Positions 28,000 to 37,614 of a stretch of 64,000 nt of DNA are shown here, piece after piece. This DNA comes from Leptospira idonii. Lineage in GTDB: Bacteria > Spirochaetota > Leptospiria > Leptospirales > Leptospiraceae. The notes under the pieces were generated by a model, which searched no databases, had not been told where the DNA came from, and saw only the letters and a list, made by a program, of their open reading frames with translations. Position 1 is the first letter of the stretch, and each line of letters begins with the position of its first letter. The position numbers and the translations under genes are program-made. The stretch covers positions 1 through 64,000 of the forward strand of contig NZ_RQHW01000032.1 of NCBI RefSeq assembly GCF_004770995.1, written 5' to 3'.

Positions 28000-28371
28000 T
28001 TATAGAGGTTTGGAAAAACCGGGACCCAAAGCAACTTCCAAATGTTTGATCCCCTTTTCCTGGCCGGAATATCTAGGTACTAAATGCATATGAAGGTGGG
28101 GCACCTGCTCCGCAATGGCAGCAAAATAAATTTTTTCCGGGGAAGGAGAAAGCTGTAAGGATAGGGAAAGTGCCTTATGAAGTATGCGGCCGTAATCGGA
28201 ACATTCTTCTTCGGAAAGCTGAGTCCAAGATTCCACATGTCTTTTGGATTCCAAATAAGAATACCCTTCCAATTCTTTGGTTGAAGGTGCTTTTCTTAAA
28301 ATCCAATGGTTCGTTTCCCAAAGGATTTCCTTTTTTTCGGAGTGAGACATACAGATTGGGCAATGGGTCAT
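28000..28371 (-). CDS. HIT-family nucleotide hydrolase or transferase
   Basis: A 123-residue HIT protein. The catalytic triad motif is HLHMHLVPR (HxHxH, about residues 94-102). The N-terminus HCPICMS with a second pair of ligands nearby could bind zinc, as in many HIT proteins. The substrate is probably a nucleoside phosphoramidate or dinucleotide but cannot be named. It is different from the HINT-type protein at 56433-56783. It lies 42 bases downstream of the PPK2 pair's start, on the same strand, but is transcribed ahead of them and may be in the same unit. Confidence 0.85.
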   Translation of the reverse strand: MTHCPICMSHSEKKEILWETNHWILRKAPSTKELEGYSYLESKRHVESWTQLSEEECSDYGRILHKALSLSLQLSPSPEKIYFAAIAEQVPHLHMHLVPRYSGQEKGIKHLEVALGPGFSKPL

Positions 28372-28560
28372 AAAGATAGAATGTATGGAAAAGAAAGAAG
28401 ATAGGAAACTATTTTTTAATTCCTAGGCGGGGTTTTGGTAGTCGCCTGCCATCCTCATAACAAAGGTTTCCGCATTTATGGCTGATTGCATTTTGCTGGC
28501 AAATCAGTCGGATTTCGACTTATTTTTGTTTGCTGGAGAATGGATTCGATTTTAGAAGAT

Positions 28561-28632
28561 TTTGCCCTAGGAGGGAATCGAACCCCCACTGTCGGTTCCG
28601 AAGACCGATGTTCTATCCGTTGAACTACCAGG
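28561..28632 (-). tRNA. tRNA-Arg (anticodon TCG)
   Basis: On the minus strand the 72 bases fold as a full cloverleaf: acceptor GCCCTGG with CTAGGGC (one G-T pair), D stem GTTC/GAAC, anticodon stem TCGGT/ACCGA with loop CTTCGGA, a 4-base variable loop, T stem GGGGG/CCCTC and T loop TTCGATT, and discriminator A. The anticodon is TCG, which reads CGA/CGG arginine codons. The CCA end is not encoded. It stands alone between the HIT gene and the SH3 lipoprotein gene. Confidence 0.93.
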
Positions 28633-28855
28633 GCGGAATAGGTAAGGTCATGATGCGTGAGGCTGATCTTTGGGCAATTGATTTTTTCAGGCGAGAAAAG
28701 GAATCGCTAGGAAATCACCCTACTTCCCAAGTGGATCCTGATTCAAAACAAACCGAAGTTTGTTGGGGAAAGGGGAAAACTCTCCTTTCTGAATTCAGTC
28801 CTTGTTATCACAGCGAGAGACATTAGCCATCACTTAAAACAGAGAATGGCCTGAA

Positions 28856-30121
28856 TCAATTTTCAAAAACGAATGTCTTTCCATCAAAGACAAATTTGTC
28901 ATATGTCTTTATTCCTGCCGGCTTATCTCCTTCTGGAGGAGTAACTTCAAGAGTAGTAATTCGATATTTTCCATTGCTATTGGTAAAAGTAATGTCTTCT
29001 TCCGAAGCACTAGATCTGTGAAAAAGTAATTCACCATCCTCACTGAATACGTAGACCCATTTTGGTGAACTACAAAAGAAGCCGATACAAGAATCATATT
29101 TATTCATAAATTCAGTTGTGATTACATAAATTCTTTTTCCTGCATGAACAAAAGAATTAATTTGAGTTTTATCAATATCAAAATCTTCTCTGTTCTGACG
29201 ATCCATCAATTCAATCATTTTTTTTGTTTGTGCATTAGAATTAGAAACAGAAGAGTATAACAATGCGTATCTGGACGAAGATTTTAAGTATTTTATTGGA
29301 ATATAGTAGCTAAAAATTGTCTCAACTTCTGTATCCGCATACCAATCAGGCGTTTTTGCTTCCTCTTTAACTAGCCGCAAATAAATTTCACCATTCGATG
29401 CGAGAAATCGACTTTTAAATCGATAAAACTCACCTTCTTGAATTTCATCATTTCCTTGAGACTTTAGCTTACCATTTACTTTTTGATAAACGTGTTTAGG
29501 AGACTTATTTACATAAGCCCAGCCGGTTTCAGGAGATTCAAATTCACTTAAAGATAATAAGAATTCTTCACTGACTCCAGGGACAATATAAGGAGAAAAT
29601 ACAAAACCGATTAGATTGTTTTTCGTCTTAACTCTTAGCCAATAAGATAGTTTACCATCAACGAATACTTGACTTTTTCCTTCGTCCAAAATATTCACTA
29701 TAGATTTTGTATTCAATTGCTCCAATACGGAAGATTTAGCATCCGGATACTGCCTAAGCATTAATTTTGAAGCGATCACTAAACCATAATTATCCTTTGT
29801 TACAGGCAAAAATATTTGAGTTTTGTTTGTAGAAACAGTCTGATCCTGATGAATATACCCGGACGAATTCGAGCCAGATCTTCTTACCTTATGCCACTTA
29901 AATGGGGTTTTAGAATTTTCTTCCACATCATATTGAATTATATCAAAATATTCGTTCTTATTTATTTCATAAATAACCTGGCCATTATGCAGTGGCTTTT
30001 CAAGAACATTTACTTGATTATGAGAAGAGTAGCCAAATCCGACTGAACTGGATTTACAGTTACACAAGGTGCTAAGAAATAAAAAACAACAGAGTATTAC
30101 ATTTTGGATTTTAGTAAGCAT
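28856..30121 (-). CDS. Lipoprotein with SH3-like domains
   Basis: A 421-residue lipoprotein. The signal QNVILCCFLFLSTLCN-C ends at a spirochaetal lipobox. Two SH3b-like segments follow: HNGQVIYEINKNEYFDIIQY with WHKVRRSGSNSSGYIHQ, and SKLMLRQYPDAKSSVLEQL with YWLRVKTKNNLIGFVFSPYI. The rest is less conserved beta structure. No enzyme motif is seen. The gene is visibly more AT-rich than its neighbours (codon choices such as AAA, TTA and ATA), and a related but shorter lipoprotein lies at 31908-32687. This suggests an accessory or acquired segment. Binding to the cell wall or to other surface polymers is a guess. Confidence 0.75.
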   Translation of the reverse strand: MLTKIQNVILCCFLFLSTLCNCKSSSVGFGYSSHNQVNVLEKPLHNGQVIYEINKNEYFDIIQYDVEENSKTPFKWHKVRRSGSNSSGYIHQDQTVSTNKTQIFLPVTKDNYGLVIASKLMLRQYPDAKSSVLEQLNTKSIVNILDEGKSQVFVDGKLSYWLRVKTKNNLIGFVFSPYIVPGVSEEFLLSLSEFESPETGWAYVNKSPKHVYQKVNGKLKSQGNDEIQEGEFYRFKSRFLASNGEIYLRLVKEEAKTPDWYADTEVETIFSYYIPIKYLKSSSRYALLYSSVSNSNAQTKKMIELMDRQNREDFDIDKTQINSFVHAGKRIYVITTEFMNKYDSCIGFFCSSPKWVYVFSEDGELLFHRSSASEEDITFTNSNGKYRITTLEVTPPEGDKPAGIKTYDKFVFDGKTFVFEN

Positions 30122-30404
30122 ATTTTAATCCTTCAAATTACCGTCTAAATTACGAGCAAAGATTGGTAAGATAGAAAATTACCTACTAAAAGAAATTTTA
30201 TTAGAAGATAAAACTTTCAATCCCTTCTCCATTCCACCAACCTCACTTCCGAAAGTGATCAAATCCCATCTTGCCAGACATAATCCCGTCAATACCCCAT
30301 ACTACCCTCCCCTGATTTGAAGATTTTTTCGCATAGGGGGATTCCAAAATTGACAACTAACGCCAATCAATGTATCCTTCCAGAGGAAGTTCTACCTAAA
30401 AAAA

Positions 30405-31889
30405 ATGGAAGCTACAGAAGTCAAAAAAAGAGTCCTTTTGGTAGAAGACGAAGCCATCATCGCGATGGCCACTTCACTGGAATTAAACGATTCCTTTATA
30501 GTTTTGAGCGTAGGAAGCGGAGAAAGAGCGATCGAAATGATTCGTTCTCAACAGGAAGACATCGACTTAATCCTAATGGACATCGATTTAGGAAAGGGAA
30601 TCGACGGGACGGAAGCCGCAAAAGAAATTTTACAAATTAGAAATATTCCCATCATATTCGTTTCTTCTCATTCGGAAAAAGATATCGTAAGAAAAACGGA
30701 ATCGATCACTTCTTACGGTTATGTGATGAAATCTTCCGGCATTCATATCTTAGCTGCCTCCATTCGAATGGCATTCAGGCTCCATGAAGCTCATAACCGA
30801 ATCCGGGAAAAAAATTCTGAACTACAAGTAGCTTATAACAAACTGGAATCTGCCAACTTACAATTGATTCAATCGGAAAAAGAACTATTGGATCGAGAGA
30901 ACGAAATCAAAACCAGCGGGGAAAGATTCAGGAACACGCTCGATTCAATGATCGAAGGATGTCAAATCCTAGGTTACGACTGGCACTATCTTTATATCAA
31001 CGAAAGCGGAGCAAACTACGGGAAGAAAAAAGTGGAGGAACTGATCGGCAGATCCATCTTCGAAGTATATCCGGGAATTGAAACGCAAGATCTCTTTTTC
31101 ACCTTAGATGAAGCAATGAAGACCAGAACTCACTGCCAAAAGGAAATGGAATTTATCCATACGGATGGAACTAAAAGTTTTTTCGAATTCAGTATCCAAC
31201 CGATCAAAGAAGGTCTGTTCATACTGACATATGAAATCACAGAAAGAAAGCTGGCTGAAAATAAATTACAAAACTTAATTCAATTGAAAGAAACCCTGAT
31301 GAAAGAGTTACAACACAGGGTAAAAAACACTCTTGCGATCGTAAGCAGCCTGCTTTCTTTGGAAGCTTCCAAACTGGATGATGAAGCCGCTCAAAAAATA
31401 TTTCAAAATGCACAAACAAGAATCATGACTATGGCGGGAATTTATGAAATGCTTTACAGCAAAGCGGAGAGCGAATTCCAGAACGTCGATTTGGACGGTT
31501 ATATTCAAAATCTATGTAAAACTTTACTGGAAGTCTGCAATGTGGAGAATCGAATTCAAATCCATTGCGATCTAGACGCAACAAAAGCCGACTTAAAAAA
31601 CACTGTTTTGATTTGTTTGATTTTAAACGAACTCATCACTAATTCCATTAAACACGCATATAACGAACAAGAAACAGGCAGTATCTATGTTTCTTTAAAA
31701 AAAGAAGGAACGAGCGCCATTCTTACCGTGCAAGATTCCGGAAAAAACCATCCTACCGGCAACCCTACTACTCAAAAAGGAATCGGACTTTCTTTAGTTA
31801 AGATTTTAGCGGAACAATTGGGAGGGAAATTAGAAAGAAGCGCTCCTCCTGAATTTACCATCTCCCTTCGATTCGCAGTGCTACCTTAA
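30405..31889 (+). CDS. REC-PAS-HisKA_2 hybrid sensor histidine kinase
   Basis: A 494-residue soluble signalling protein. Residues 8-125 form a receiver domain with acidic pocket EDE (14-16), phospho-acceptor Asp59 in LMDIDLG and conserved Lys109. A helical linker leads to a PAS domain (about 165-285, GCQILGYDWHYLYINESG). A HisKA_2-type dimerisation domain follows, with the histidine in LQHRVKNTLAIVSSLL, and then an HATPase domain with LILNELITNSIKHAY and GIGLSLVKILAEQLGG. No membrane segment is present, so input comes through the receiver or PAS domain in the cytoplasm. No cognate regulator is adjacent. Confidence 0.88.
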   Translation: MEATEVKKRVLLVEDEAIIAMATSLELNDSFIVLSVGSGERAIEMIRSQQEDIDLILMDIDLGKGIDGTEAAKEILQIRNIPIIFVSSHSEKDIVRKTESITSYGYVMKSSGIHILAASIRMAFRLHEAHNRIREKNSELQVAYNKLESANLQLIQSEKELLDRENEIKTSGERFRNTLDSMIEGCQILGYDWHYLYINESGANYGKKKVEELIGRSIFEVYPGIETQDLFFTLDEAMKTRTHCQKEMEFIHTDGTKSFFEFSIQPIKEGLFILTYEITERKLAENKLQNLIQLKETLMKELQHRVKNTLAIVSSLLSLEASKLDDEAAQKIFQNAQTRIMTMAGIYEMLYSKAESEFQNVDLDGYIQNLCKTLLEVCNVENRIQIHCDLDATKADLKNTVLICLILNELITNSIKHAYNEQETGSIYVSLKKEGTSAILTVQDSGKNHPTGNPTTQKGIGLSLVKILAEQLGGKLERSAPPEFTISLRFAVLP

Positions 31890-31907
31890 ATTCATACATT
31901 CGGAACA

Positions 31908-32687
31908 TCAATCGGATACAGGTTCAAGAATATTCGCCGGATCAGGAAAAATACATTTAATTCCTTTTGTATAATTCAACGGCAAAAGACTTTGTTTATC
32001 TTCACTTAAGAGCCACGATTTAATGATTTTAAATTTTTTGATCTCCAATTCATAGTGATTGCCGATCGTCTCTCCCGTAGTATCGATTTCTAAATAATAA
32101 ATAGCAAAAATGATCTCTTGCTCATCAGGGGTAAAACATTGGTTTATGCTCTGAAGAAATTCTTCGTTCTTTCCTAAATCAAATTGAATCGAATGAAGTA
32201 TTTTCTTTTCTACTGTCTGCTCATCTAATCTATTTTGTTCCTCTAAAAATCCATAAAAGTGATTTTTAGGACCGCTATAAATGCTGAAACGTATCTGCTC
32301 GGAAATGATATTGACCGAAACTGTTTTGAAGTTAGGAAGATCGTTTTTATATATTAATCCTGTATAAGCATCCGCATCCGGTTTGCGTTCTTCCAAAGGA
32401 ATATGAGAAATATAAGCACCGAAAACCCAGCCGGTGTGGCCTGAATATTTAATTTTGTACCAATAATTTACTAATCCGTCAATTTCATCCAGACGTTCCT
32501 CTTTTTCAATTAGAACCGCTTTTTCTTTATATGGAAAAGTTGCTATTTTTTCAGAATTCAAATTAGGAAGAGTTCTGATGCGTAGACCTGAAACTGCATT
32601 TGAATAAATATAACCTTCCGTTTTAGAGCAGGATCCTACCCACATCGTAATGATTATATATAAAACAATAACTTGAATGAATTTCAT
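31908..32687 (-). CDS. Lipoprotein with one SH3-like domain
   Basis: A 259-residue lipoprotein with signal IQVIVLYIIITMWVGS-C. The N-terminal half carries a clear SH3b pattern: SNAVSGLRIRTLPNLNSEKI, ATFPYKEKAVLIEKEE, NYWYKIKYSGHTGWVFGAYI. The C-terminal half (about 130 residues) is unassigned. It resembles the larger SH3 lipoprotein at 28856-30121 in layout and shares its low GC, so both may come from one duplication or acquisition. It converges with the hybrid kinase gene. Confidence 0.75.
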   Translation of the reverse strand: MKFIQVIVLYIIITMWVGSCSKTEGYIYSNAVSGLRIRTLPNLNSEKIATFPYKEKAVLIEKEERLDEIDGLVNYWYKIKYSGHTGWVFGAYISHIPLEERKPDADAYTGLIYKNDLPNFKTVSVNIISEQIRFSIYSGPKNHFYGFLEEQNRLDEQTVEKKILHSIQFDLGKNEEFLQSINQCFTPDEQEIIFAIYYLEIDTTGETIGNHYELEIKKFKIIKSWLLSEDKQSLLPLNYTKGIKCIFPDPANILEPVSD

Positions 32688-32776
32688 GATAAACCTTTAT
32701 TCTATTTTCAACAAATTAGCAAATAGTAATGATTCTTTTATATCAGAAATTTTTAGACAAATGGATTAAAATCGAA

Positions 32777-33274
32777 TTAATGCATCAAACCGATCCCATA
32801 AACCCACATGATCCCCAAACAAAGAAGGATATTGAAAAAACCGATTCCTAAGTTAATCTTGATTTGTCTCGCATTGATCTCTTTTTTTATATCGCTGCTA
32901 AATCTACTTCTGGCAAAGAACCCTGGATGTTTTTCCAAAAACTCGGCTCCATTCTTAAAATATATCCATCTTACAGCAGAACACCAAAGGAAAATGAATG
33001 AAATATTAAACATTATTACGAATGGATTGAATGAGATCGGATTAAAATATTCAAAAAAACTTTCAGTGAAATGAGTCGCATTTCCTAGTCCGATGATGAC
33101 CCATGGAATATTTCCACAGACAACCCAAAAAAAGAAAATTTGTTTATACCCTGCTTCTAATTCGGGGTTTGTTTTAATGTATTTTCGGGATCTTATTTTT
33201 CCAATACATCCATGCAGAAAAATTAGAATTACAAATAAAACCCAAACTTTGCCGAAGAAAAAATCAATTTGCAT
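32777..33274 (-). CDS. Small multi-spanning membrane protein of unknown function
   Basis: I do not recognise this 165-residue protein. Four hydrophobic stretches are seen: VWVLFVILIFLHGCIG (about 10-25), QIFFFWVVCGNIPWVIIGL (45-63), PFVIMFNISFIFLWCSAVRW (about 84-103) and IGFFNILLCLGIMWVYGIG (near the C-terminus). A basic loop with SRFSSDIKKEINARQIK lies before the last helix. It is AT-rich like the neighbouring lipoprotein genes and lies between one of them and the patatin gene. Confidence 0.6.
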   Translation of the reverse strand: MQIDFFFGKVWVLFVILIFLHGCIGKIRSRKYIKTNPELEAGYKQIFFFWVVCGNIPWVIIGLGNATHFTESFFEYFNPISFNPFVIMFNISFIFLWCSAVRWIYFKNGAEFLEKHPGFFARSRFSSDIKKEINARQIKINLGIGFFNILLCLGIMWVYGIGLMH

Positions 33275-33296
33275 AAGAAACTACTATTTATGAATT

Positions 33297-34190
33297 TTAT
33301 CTCTCAATTTTTAGGAAATATTCCTTAGCATCTTCATATCCTTGTTCGATGAGGACTTCTGCCTGTTCTCTGGTGAAATTTAAAAAACTTCCTAAACCCA
33401 AAAGTTCCTTGGGAGCGATCACATGTATTTTAGTGTCTCCTATCAGTCCTCGGAAATGAAGTAAAAAAGTTTCCACAGGAGACAGATGTTTCGACTTCTC
33501 TTTTTGGAATTCGATCCCCTGCTCTATATTTCGATAAGAGCCGAGTAAATACAATTCGTACAATCTTTCCAAAGCTTCATCCTTGTTTTTAGGAACCTTC
33601 ATCTGTACGGAACCTCCCACAGGAGAAAGTAAAACAACGATTAATTCTTCAGCACCTCGAGTCACTGCAGGTAAAATGGGAGTGTTCGCCATCACACCTC
33701 CATCCCAATACGGTTCTCCTTCGATCATCTGCCAGGGAAAAAAAAGAGGGATCGCACTGGAAGCAAGTATATGTTCCACACGTATATCCGGATTTTCGAA
33801 GAACTTTAGTTCTGCGGTTAAAATATTTACGGCAGAAAGAACGACCTTTGTCTCAGAACGATTCAAAGCGTCCAGATTCAATTTTTCCAATATCAATTCT
33901 CTGAGAGGTGCAGTGCTTGCAAGAGGCGCGTATTTTTTACGAAATAACTCCTTAATTGCATTCTTCCAAGAATACAACATCACCTTTTCCCGATCCAAAT
34001 CCAGCCAAAGTTCGGTAAGTTCCTTACCAGGAATTCCTGAACCTATGGCGGAAGCATTGATGGCTCCTACGGAAGTACCGCAGATGATATCCGGTTTCCA
34101 ACCGATTTCCTCCAAATACCGCCAAACACCTGCTTGATAAGATCCCCTGGCTCCTCCGCCGGACAATACGAGTGCTTTCTTTCGAGACAT
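33297..34190 (-). CDS. Patatin-like phospholipase
   Basis: A 297-residue patatin-family lipid acyl hydrolase of the RssA type. The oxyanion loop LSGGGARGSYQAG, the nucleophile elbow GTSVGA (GxSxG) and the catalytic DGG in YWDGGVMANTPI are all intact, so an active Ser-Asp dyad is likely. No signal peptide is seen, so it should act in the cytoplasm or at the inner membrane. It begins directly after the stop of the NlpC/P60 gene, so the two are probably co-transcribed. Confidence 0.9.
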   Translation of the reverse strand: MSRKKALVLSGGGARGSYQAGVWRYLEEIGWKPDIICGTSVGAINASAIGSGIPGKELTELWLDLDREKVMLYSWKNAIKELFRKKYAPLASTAPLRELILEKLNLDALNRSETKVVLSAVNILTAELKFFENPDIRVEHILASSAIPLFFPWQMIEGEPYWDGGVMANTPILPAVTRGAEELIVVLLSPVGGSVQMKVPKNKDEALERLYELYLLGSYRNIEQGIEFQKEKSKHLSPVETFLLHFRGLIGDTKIHVIAPKELLGLGSFLNFTREQAEVLIEQGYEDAKEYFLKIER

Positions 34191-35456
34191 TTACTTCACT
34201 TTCAAAAAAATTCTTCTGGATGTGGTGTATCTTTCTTTCCACCATTTTTCATCCAGACTCTGAACCACCACACCTCTTGTTGTAGAAGCATGTGCGAATT
34301 GATCCTTTCCCATGGAAATTCCCACATGAGTGATTTTTGTTTGATTCGGGGAAGCGGAAAAGAAGATTAAATCTCCTTCATAAAGGGAATTGCGAGGAAT
34401 GAATGCTCCCATCTGTGCTTGGTCTCTAGCGGAACGAGGTATGATTTTCGCAGGTACCGCAACGGAGGCGTCCGTCAAAACCGATTTGGTAAAACCGGAA
34501 CAATCCGTTCCCGATTTGCTGGAACCGCCGTACAGATATTTGGTTCCGATCCATCCTGCCACGACTTTCTTATAATTTTCGCGGGAAAGATAACGCCAAT
34601 CTCCTGTTTGGTTTTCAACCGAATTCGGTTCCACAGGATTCGTGATTCCTAAGTCTTCGGGACTCAGCTGCAATTTCGGCCTTTCTCTTACTTCCAAAGC
34701 GCCTATCTCCGAAAGTTTAGAATCTATATTTCTGGAGGAAACTAACATTTGTTTGGTAATATTCTTCCCTTTAGATGCTCTCAATTCGAAAAAATCCTTC
34801 TGCAAAAGAACAAGATTTTTTTTGCCGGATTCGGATTTGAAATCGGATGTTAAGGAAGAGATTAAGGATTTTAATTTTGCATCTGACAGAGAACCGGTTT
34901 TAGGCGGTATCCCGGAAAGAAGAAGATTATTATAACTTTCACTTTCTATCTTTTCTCTTCTGGAAAGAATCAAAAGCCTTCCTCCTAGCAGAAGGCTGGC
35001 TCCTTCCCATTTTTTCTTTTGGCTGCCTGCAACAAGAGAATCTCTAAGTGCCACGGGAAGTTCCGCTTCTTCCGCCTCTTTGAAAAACTTGGAAGTGTAC
35101 AAAAAGTCCGTTTCGTTTCCCACGAATTTAGGAGCTAAGGGAAGAAGGTCCTCCCCGCTTTCGAAAGGAATTCCAGCTTCTTCGTTGGCCACCATCCTCA
35201 CTAAAGAATTCGTGAATTCTTCGGGACTTAATCCTTCCATCATTGCCCAAGGAAGCAGTTTTTTCGTGACTTCCCGAACCAAAGAAACATCGGACTTACT
35301 TCCCAATCTTTTTCGAACTTCATTTTGAATGAGTAGAGATTCCTGCTTCGAATAATCGTTGTTTAGTAGGTTTACCAAATCCTGAGACCAGAGAGGAGTC
35401 AGGGAGAATAATAGATAGAGAGCAATCGATTGTATTTTTGTTTTTTGTAAAATCAT
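34191..35456 (-). CDS. Exported NlpC/P60 cell-wall hydrolase
   Basis: A 421-residue protein with a signal peptide (IQSIALYLLFSLTPLWS). A long helical N-terminal region of about 280 residues contains no known domain I can name. The C-terminus is an NlpC/P60 domain: KYLYGGSSKSGTDCSGF with the catalytic cysteine, EGDLIFFSASP, THVGISMGKDQFAHAST with the histidine, and a third polar residue further on. It should cut D-glutamyl-diamino acid bonds in peptidoglycan. It could serve cell-wall turnover or the passage of the flagellar rod; the sequence does not tell. Confidence 0.87.
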   Translation of the reverse strand: MILQKTKIQSIALYLLFSLTPLWSQDLVNLLNNDYSKQESLLIQNEVRKRLGSKSDVSLVREVTKKLLPWAMMEGLSPEEFTNSLVRMVANEEAGIPFESGEDLLPLAPKFVGNETDFLYTSKFFKEAEEAELPVALRDSLVAGSQKKKWEGASLLLGGRLLILSRREKIESESYNNLLLSGIPPKTGSLSDAKLKSLISSLTSDFKSESGKKNLVLLQKDFFELRASKGKNITKQMLVSSRNIDSKLSEIGALEVRERPKLQLSPEDLGITNPVEPNSVENQTGDWRYLSRENYKKVVAGWIGTKYLYGGSSKSGTDCSGFTKSVLTDASVAVPAKIIPRSARDQAQMGAFIPRNSLYEGDLIFFSASPNQTKITHVGISMGKDQFAHASTTRGVVVQSLDEKWWKERYTTSRRIFLKVK

Positions 35457-35634
35457 CCTTTCGCCTTAACCGTTTTCCATTTTACCATGTTCGCCGAAGG
35501 AATTCAAACCAAACTTCCGGTTAAATTTATTACTTCCAAGGTGAGTTCCATCGGAGGAAGTGGCAAATAGAGAACATTCCCCCGAACGATCCTGCAAAAA
35601 GTTTCGATACGGCTAAATTTTCACAGGAACTCCC

Positions 35635-36984
35635 TTGCAAAAAATAACAAATTTCCTCCAATTCGGTTTACATCCTCAAATTCAAAAAGCGATAGACGAG
35701 TCCGGATACACTTCCCCCACTCCCATTCAAACCCAAGCCATTCCCCTACTTTTACAAACAAGAGATTTGATCGGCTGTGCACAAACTGGTACAGGAAAAA
35801 CCGCAGCATTCGCACTTCCCATCCTGCATCACTTAACAAATCACAGGCGGCAATTGGAGCAAAAAAAACCGAGAGCTTTGGTTTTAACTCCCACAAGAGA
35901 ACTTGCCATCCAAGTTTCGGAAAATTTTCAAACCTATGGAAAATATCTAAACTTGAAACATTCTGTGATTTTCGGAGGAGTTGGACAATCGCCTCAGGTA
36001 AAATCTCTTTCTAGCGGAGTGGACATTTTGGTCGCTACTCCAGGAAGACTCATCGATCTCATCAATCAAAAATACCTAAAATTAGACAGTGTTGAAACCT
36101 TCGTTCTGGACGAAGCGGACAGAATGTTGGATATGGGTTTCATTCATGCCATCAAAAAAGTTTTAAATCTTCTTCCTTCCAAAAGGCACAATTTGTTTTT
36201 TTCCGCAACAATGCCTCCTGAAGTAGAAAAAATAGCTAAGTCAATGTTAGTTGACCCTGTCAGGATCGAAGTCACTCCTGAATCGACGACAGTGGAAAAA
36301 ATCAATCAGTCCGTTTTATTTCTGGATAAGGAAAAGAAAAAAGAAGTTTTGGTTTCCTTATTCCAAAACAAGGACTTGAAAAAAGTAGTAGTCTTCACAA
36401 AAACCAAACATGGTGCCAATAAGGTGGCGGAGCTTTTGCAAAAGAGAGGAATCTCCGTGGGAATCATACATGGAAATAAATCCCAAACGGCAAGGCAAAC
36501 CTCACTGGAAAATTTCAGGACAGGAAAAGCCAGAGCTTTGGTCGCTACGGACATCGCAGCAAGAGGGATCGATGTGGATGGAGTCACTCATGTCATCAAT
36601 TATGAACTTCCGAACGTTCCTGAAAGTTATGTACATCGGATCGGCAGAACGGCAAGAGCGGGAGCGGAAGGAGTCGCTATTTCTTTCTGCGACAGAGAAG
36701 AGCGCCCTCTTTTAAAAGACATTGAGAAAAAAATAGGAAAACAGATCCCTGTGGATCAAAACTATTCTTTTCCTGCGGAACAAACGGCGGATAAAACTAA
36801 AAAATCACAGCCAAACCAAGGTCATACGAAACAAAACCATGTCCCTTCCGGAAAAAAAGAAAACAAACCCTTCGTAAAAAAGGAAGAAAAAGGCCAAAAG
36901 AGGGAAAACTTTCCTTCAGGGAAAAAGCCTTTTCGAAAAAAGGCAAGTTTTTCGAACAAAAGATTCCGCTCCGATTCAAAATAA
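35635..36984 (+). CDS. rhlE: DEAD-box RNA helicase, RhlE type
   Basis: A 449-residue RNA helicase with all core motifs: the Q motif before TPIQTQAIP, motif I AQTGTGKTAA, PTRELA, TPGRL, DEAD in VLDEADRML, SAT in FFSATMPP, and ARGID and HRIGRTARAG in the second RecA domain. The last 70 residues are a basic Lys/Gln/Ser-rich tail typical of RhlE. It starts at TTG (35635) after AGGA. It acts in ribosome assembly or mRNA decay. It stands alone between divergent and terminator boundaries. Confidence 0.92.
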   Translation: MQKITNFLQFGLHPQIQKAIDESGYTSPTPIQTQAIPLLLQTRDLIGCAQTGTGKTAAFALPILHHLTNHRRQLEQKKPRALVLTPTRELAIQVSENFQTYGKYLNLKHSVIFGGVGQSPQVKSLSSGVDILVATPGRLIDLINQKYLKLDSVETFVLDEADRMLDMGFIHAIKKVLNLLPSKRHNLFFSATMPPEVEKIAKSMLVDPVRIEVTPESTTVEKINQSVLFLDKEKKKEVLVSLFQNKDLKKVVVFTKTKHGANKVAELLQKRGISVGIIHGNKSQTARQTSLENFRTGKARALVATDIAARGIDVDGVTHVINYELPNVPESYVHRIGRTARAGAEGVAISFCDREERPLLKDIEKKIGKQIPVDQNYSFPAEQTADKTKKSQPNQGHTKQNHVPSGKKENKPFVKKEEKGQKRENFPSGKKPFRKKASFSNKRFRSDSK

Positions 36985-36997
36985 GGCGGCCAGTGCG

Positions 36998-37022
36998 GGC
37001 GGACGAAATGGATTTGTCCGCC
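36998..37022 (+). terminator. Probable terminator after rhlE
   Basis: The stem GGCGGAC / GTCCGCC closes an 11-base loop 14 bases after the rhlE stop and is followed by a T-rich stretch (ATTTATTTC). The tail is imperfect, so this is probable rather than certain. Confidence 0.55.
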
Positions 37023-37047
37023 GCCATTTATTTCTTGACCCCATATA

Positions 37048-37059
37048 GTGCATATACAC
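37048..37059. promoter_or_regulatory. MarR-type operator, copy 1 (upstream of marR)
   Basis: GTGCATATACAC is a near-perfect 12-base palindrome with one mismatch. It lies 24 bases upstream of the marR start and just after a TTGACC that could be a -35 box. An identical site but for one base lies upstream of the thiolase gene. Autoregulation by the MarR protein is the natural inference. Confidence 0.6.
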
Positions 37060-37083
37060 GATTGACGTATCGAGGTTACGATT

Positions 37084-37530
37084 TTGAAACTTTCCCAGGC
37101 ACAACTCATAGAAATCGGCACAAGCTGCCTGAATTTTAATTTAAGAAAAACAAATCGTATCCTCACCACTTATTACGATCAGATTCTCAAACCGAGCGGA
37201 ATCAGGATCACACAGTTCACCGTTTTAGCGAGCATCGCTTATGAGAAAGAACAAAGCATCACTGACCTTTCCAAAATCACTGACATAGACAGAACCACCT
37301 TACAAAGAAGTTTAGAAATTTTAAAAAGGGACTGTTTGGTTGAGATAGAAAAAAAAGACACAGGAAATATCCGCTCCGTTCGTCTTACCAAAGAAGGAGA
37401 ATCCAAACTCAAAGAAACACTGGATCTATGGAAGAAAGCCCAAAAGAACCTTTCCGAAAACTTAGGTTCTAAAAAGTGGAAAGAAACCTTGTCGCTTCTC
37501 TCCGAGATCAGAAAGTTTGCGGAAGTTTAA
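37084..37530 (+). CDS. MarR-family transcriptional regulator
   Basis: A 148-residue winged-helix regulator. The recognition region is TDLSKITDIDRTTLQRSLEI, with LKRDCLVEIEKKDTGNIRSV as the wing and VRLTKEGESKLKETL after it, all in the usual MarR positions. It starts at TTG (37084), with GAGG nearby. Matching palindromes lie before this gene and before the thiolase gene, so it probably represses both and is released by a ligand, perhaps an acyl-CoA or fatty acid. The ligand is a guess from the target gene. Confidence 0.88.
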   Translation: MKLSQAQLIEIGTSCLNFNLRKTNRILTTYYDQILKPSGIRITQFTVLASIAYEKEQSITDLSKITDIDRTTLQRSLEILKRDCLVEIEKKDTGNIRSVRLTKEGESKLKETLDLWKKAQKNLSENLGSKKWKETLSLLSEIRKFAEV

Positions 37531-37614
37531 GTTACTCAATCATCACAAAGCAGAAAAGAAAAAATTTCTCTAAATGAAAAAGGAAAAACGAAAACAAAAA
37601 GAAACGTTTAAATA

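Noticed and set aside
28530..28826. A 98-codon plus-strand frame
   Set aside because: It runs through the tRNA-Arg on the other strand, so it is not a gene.
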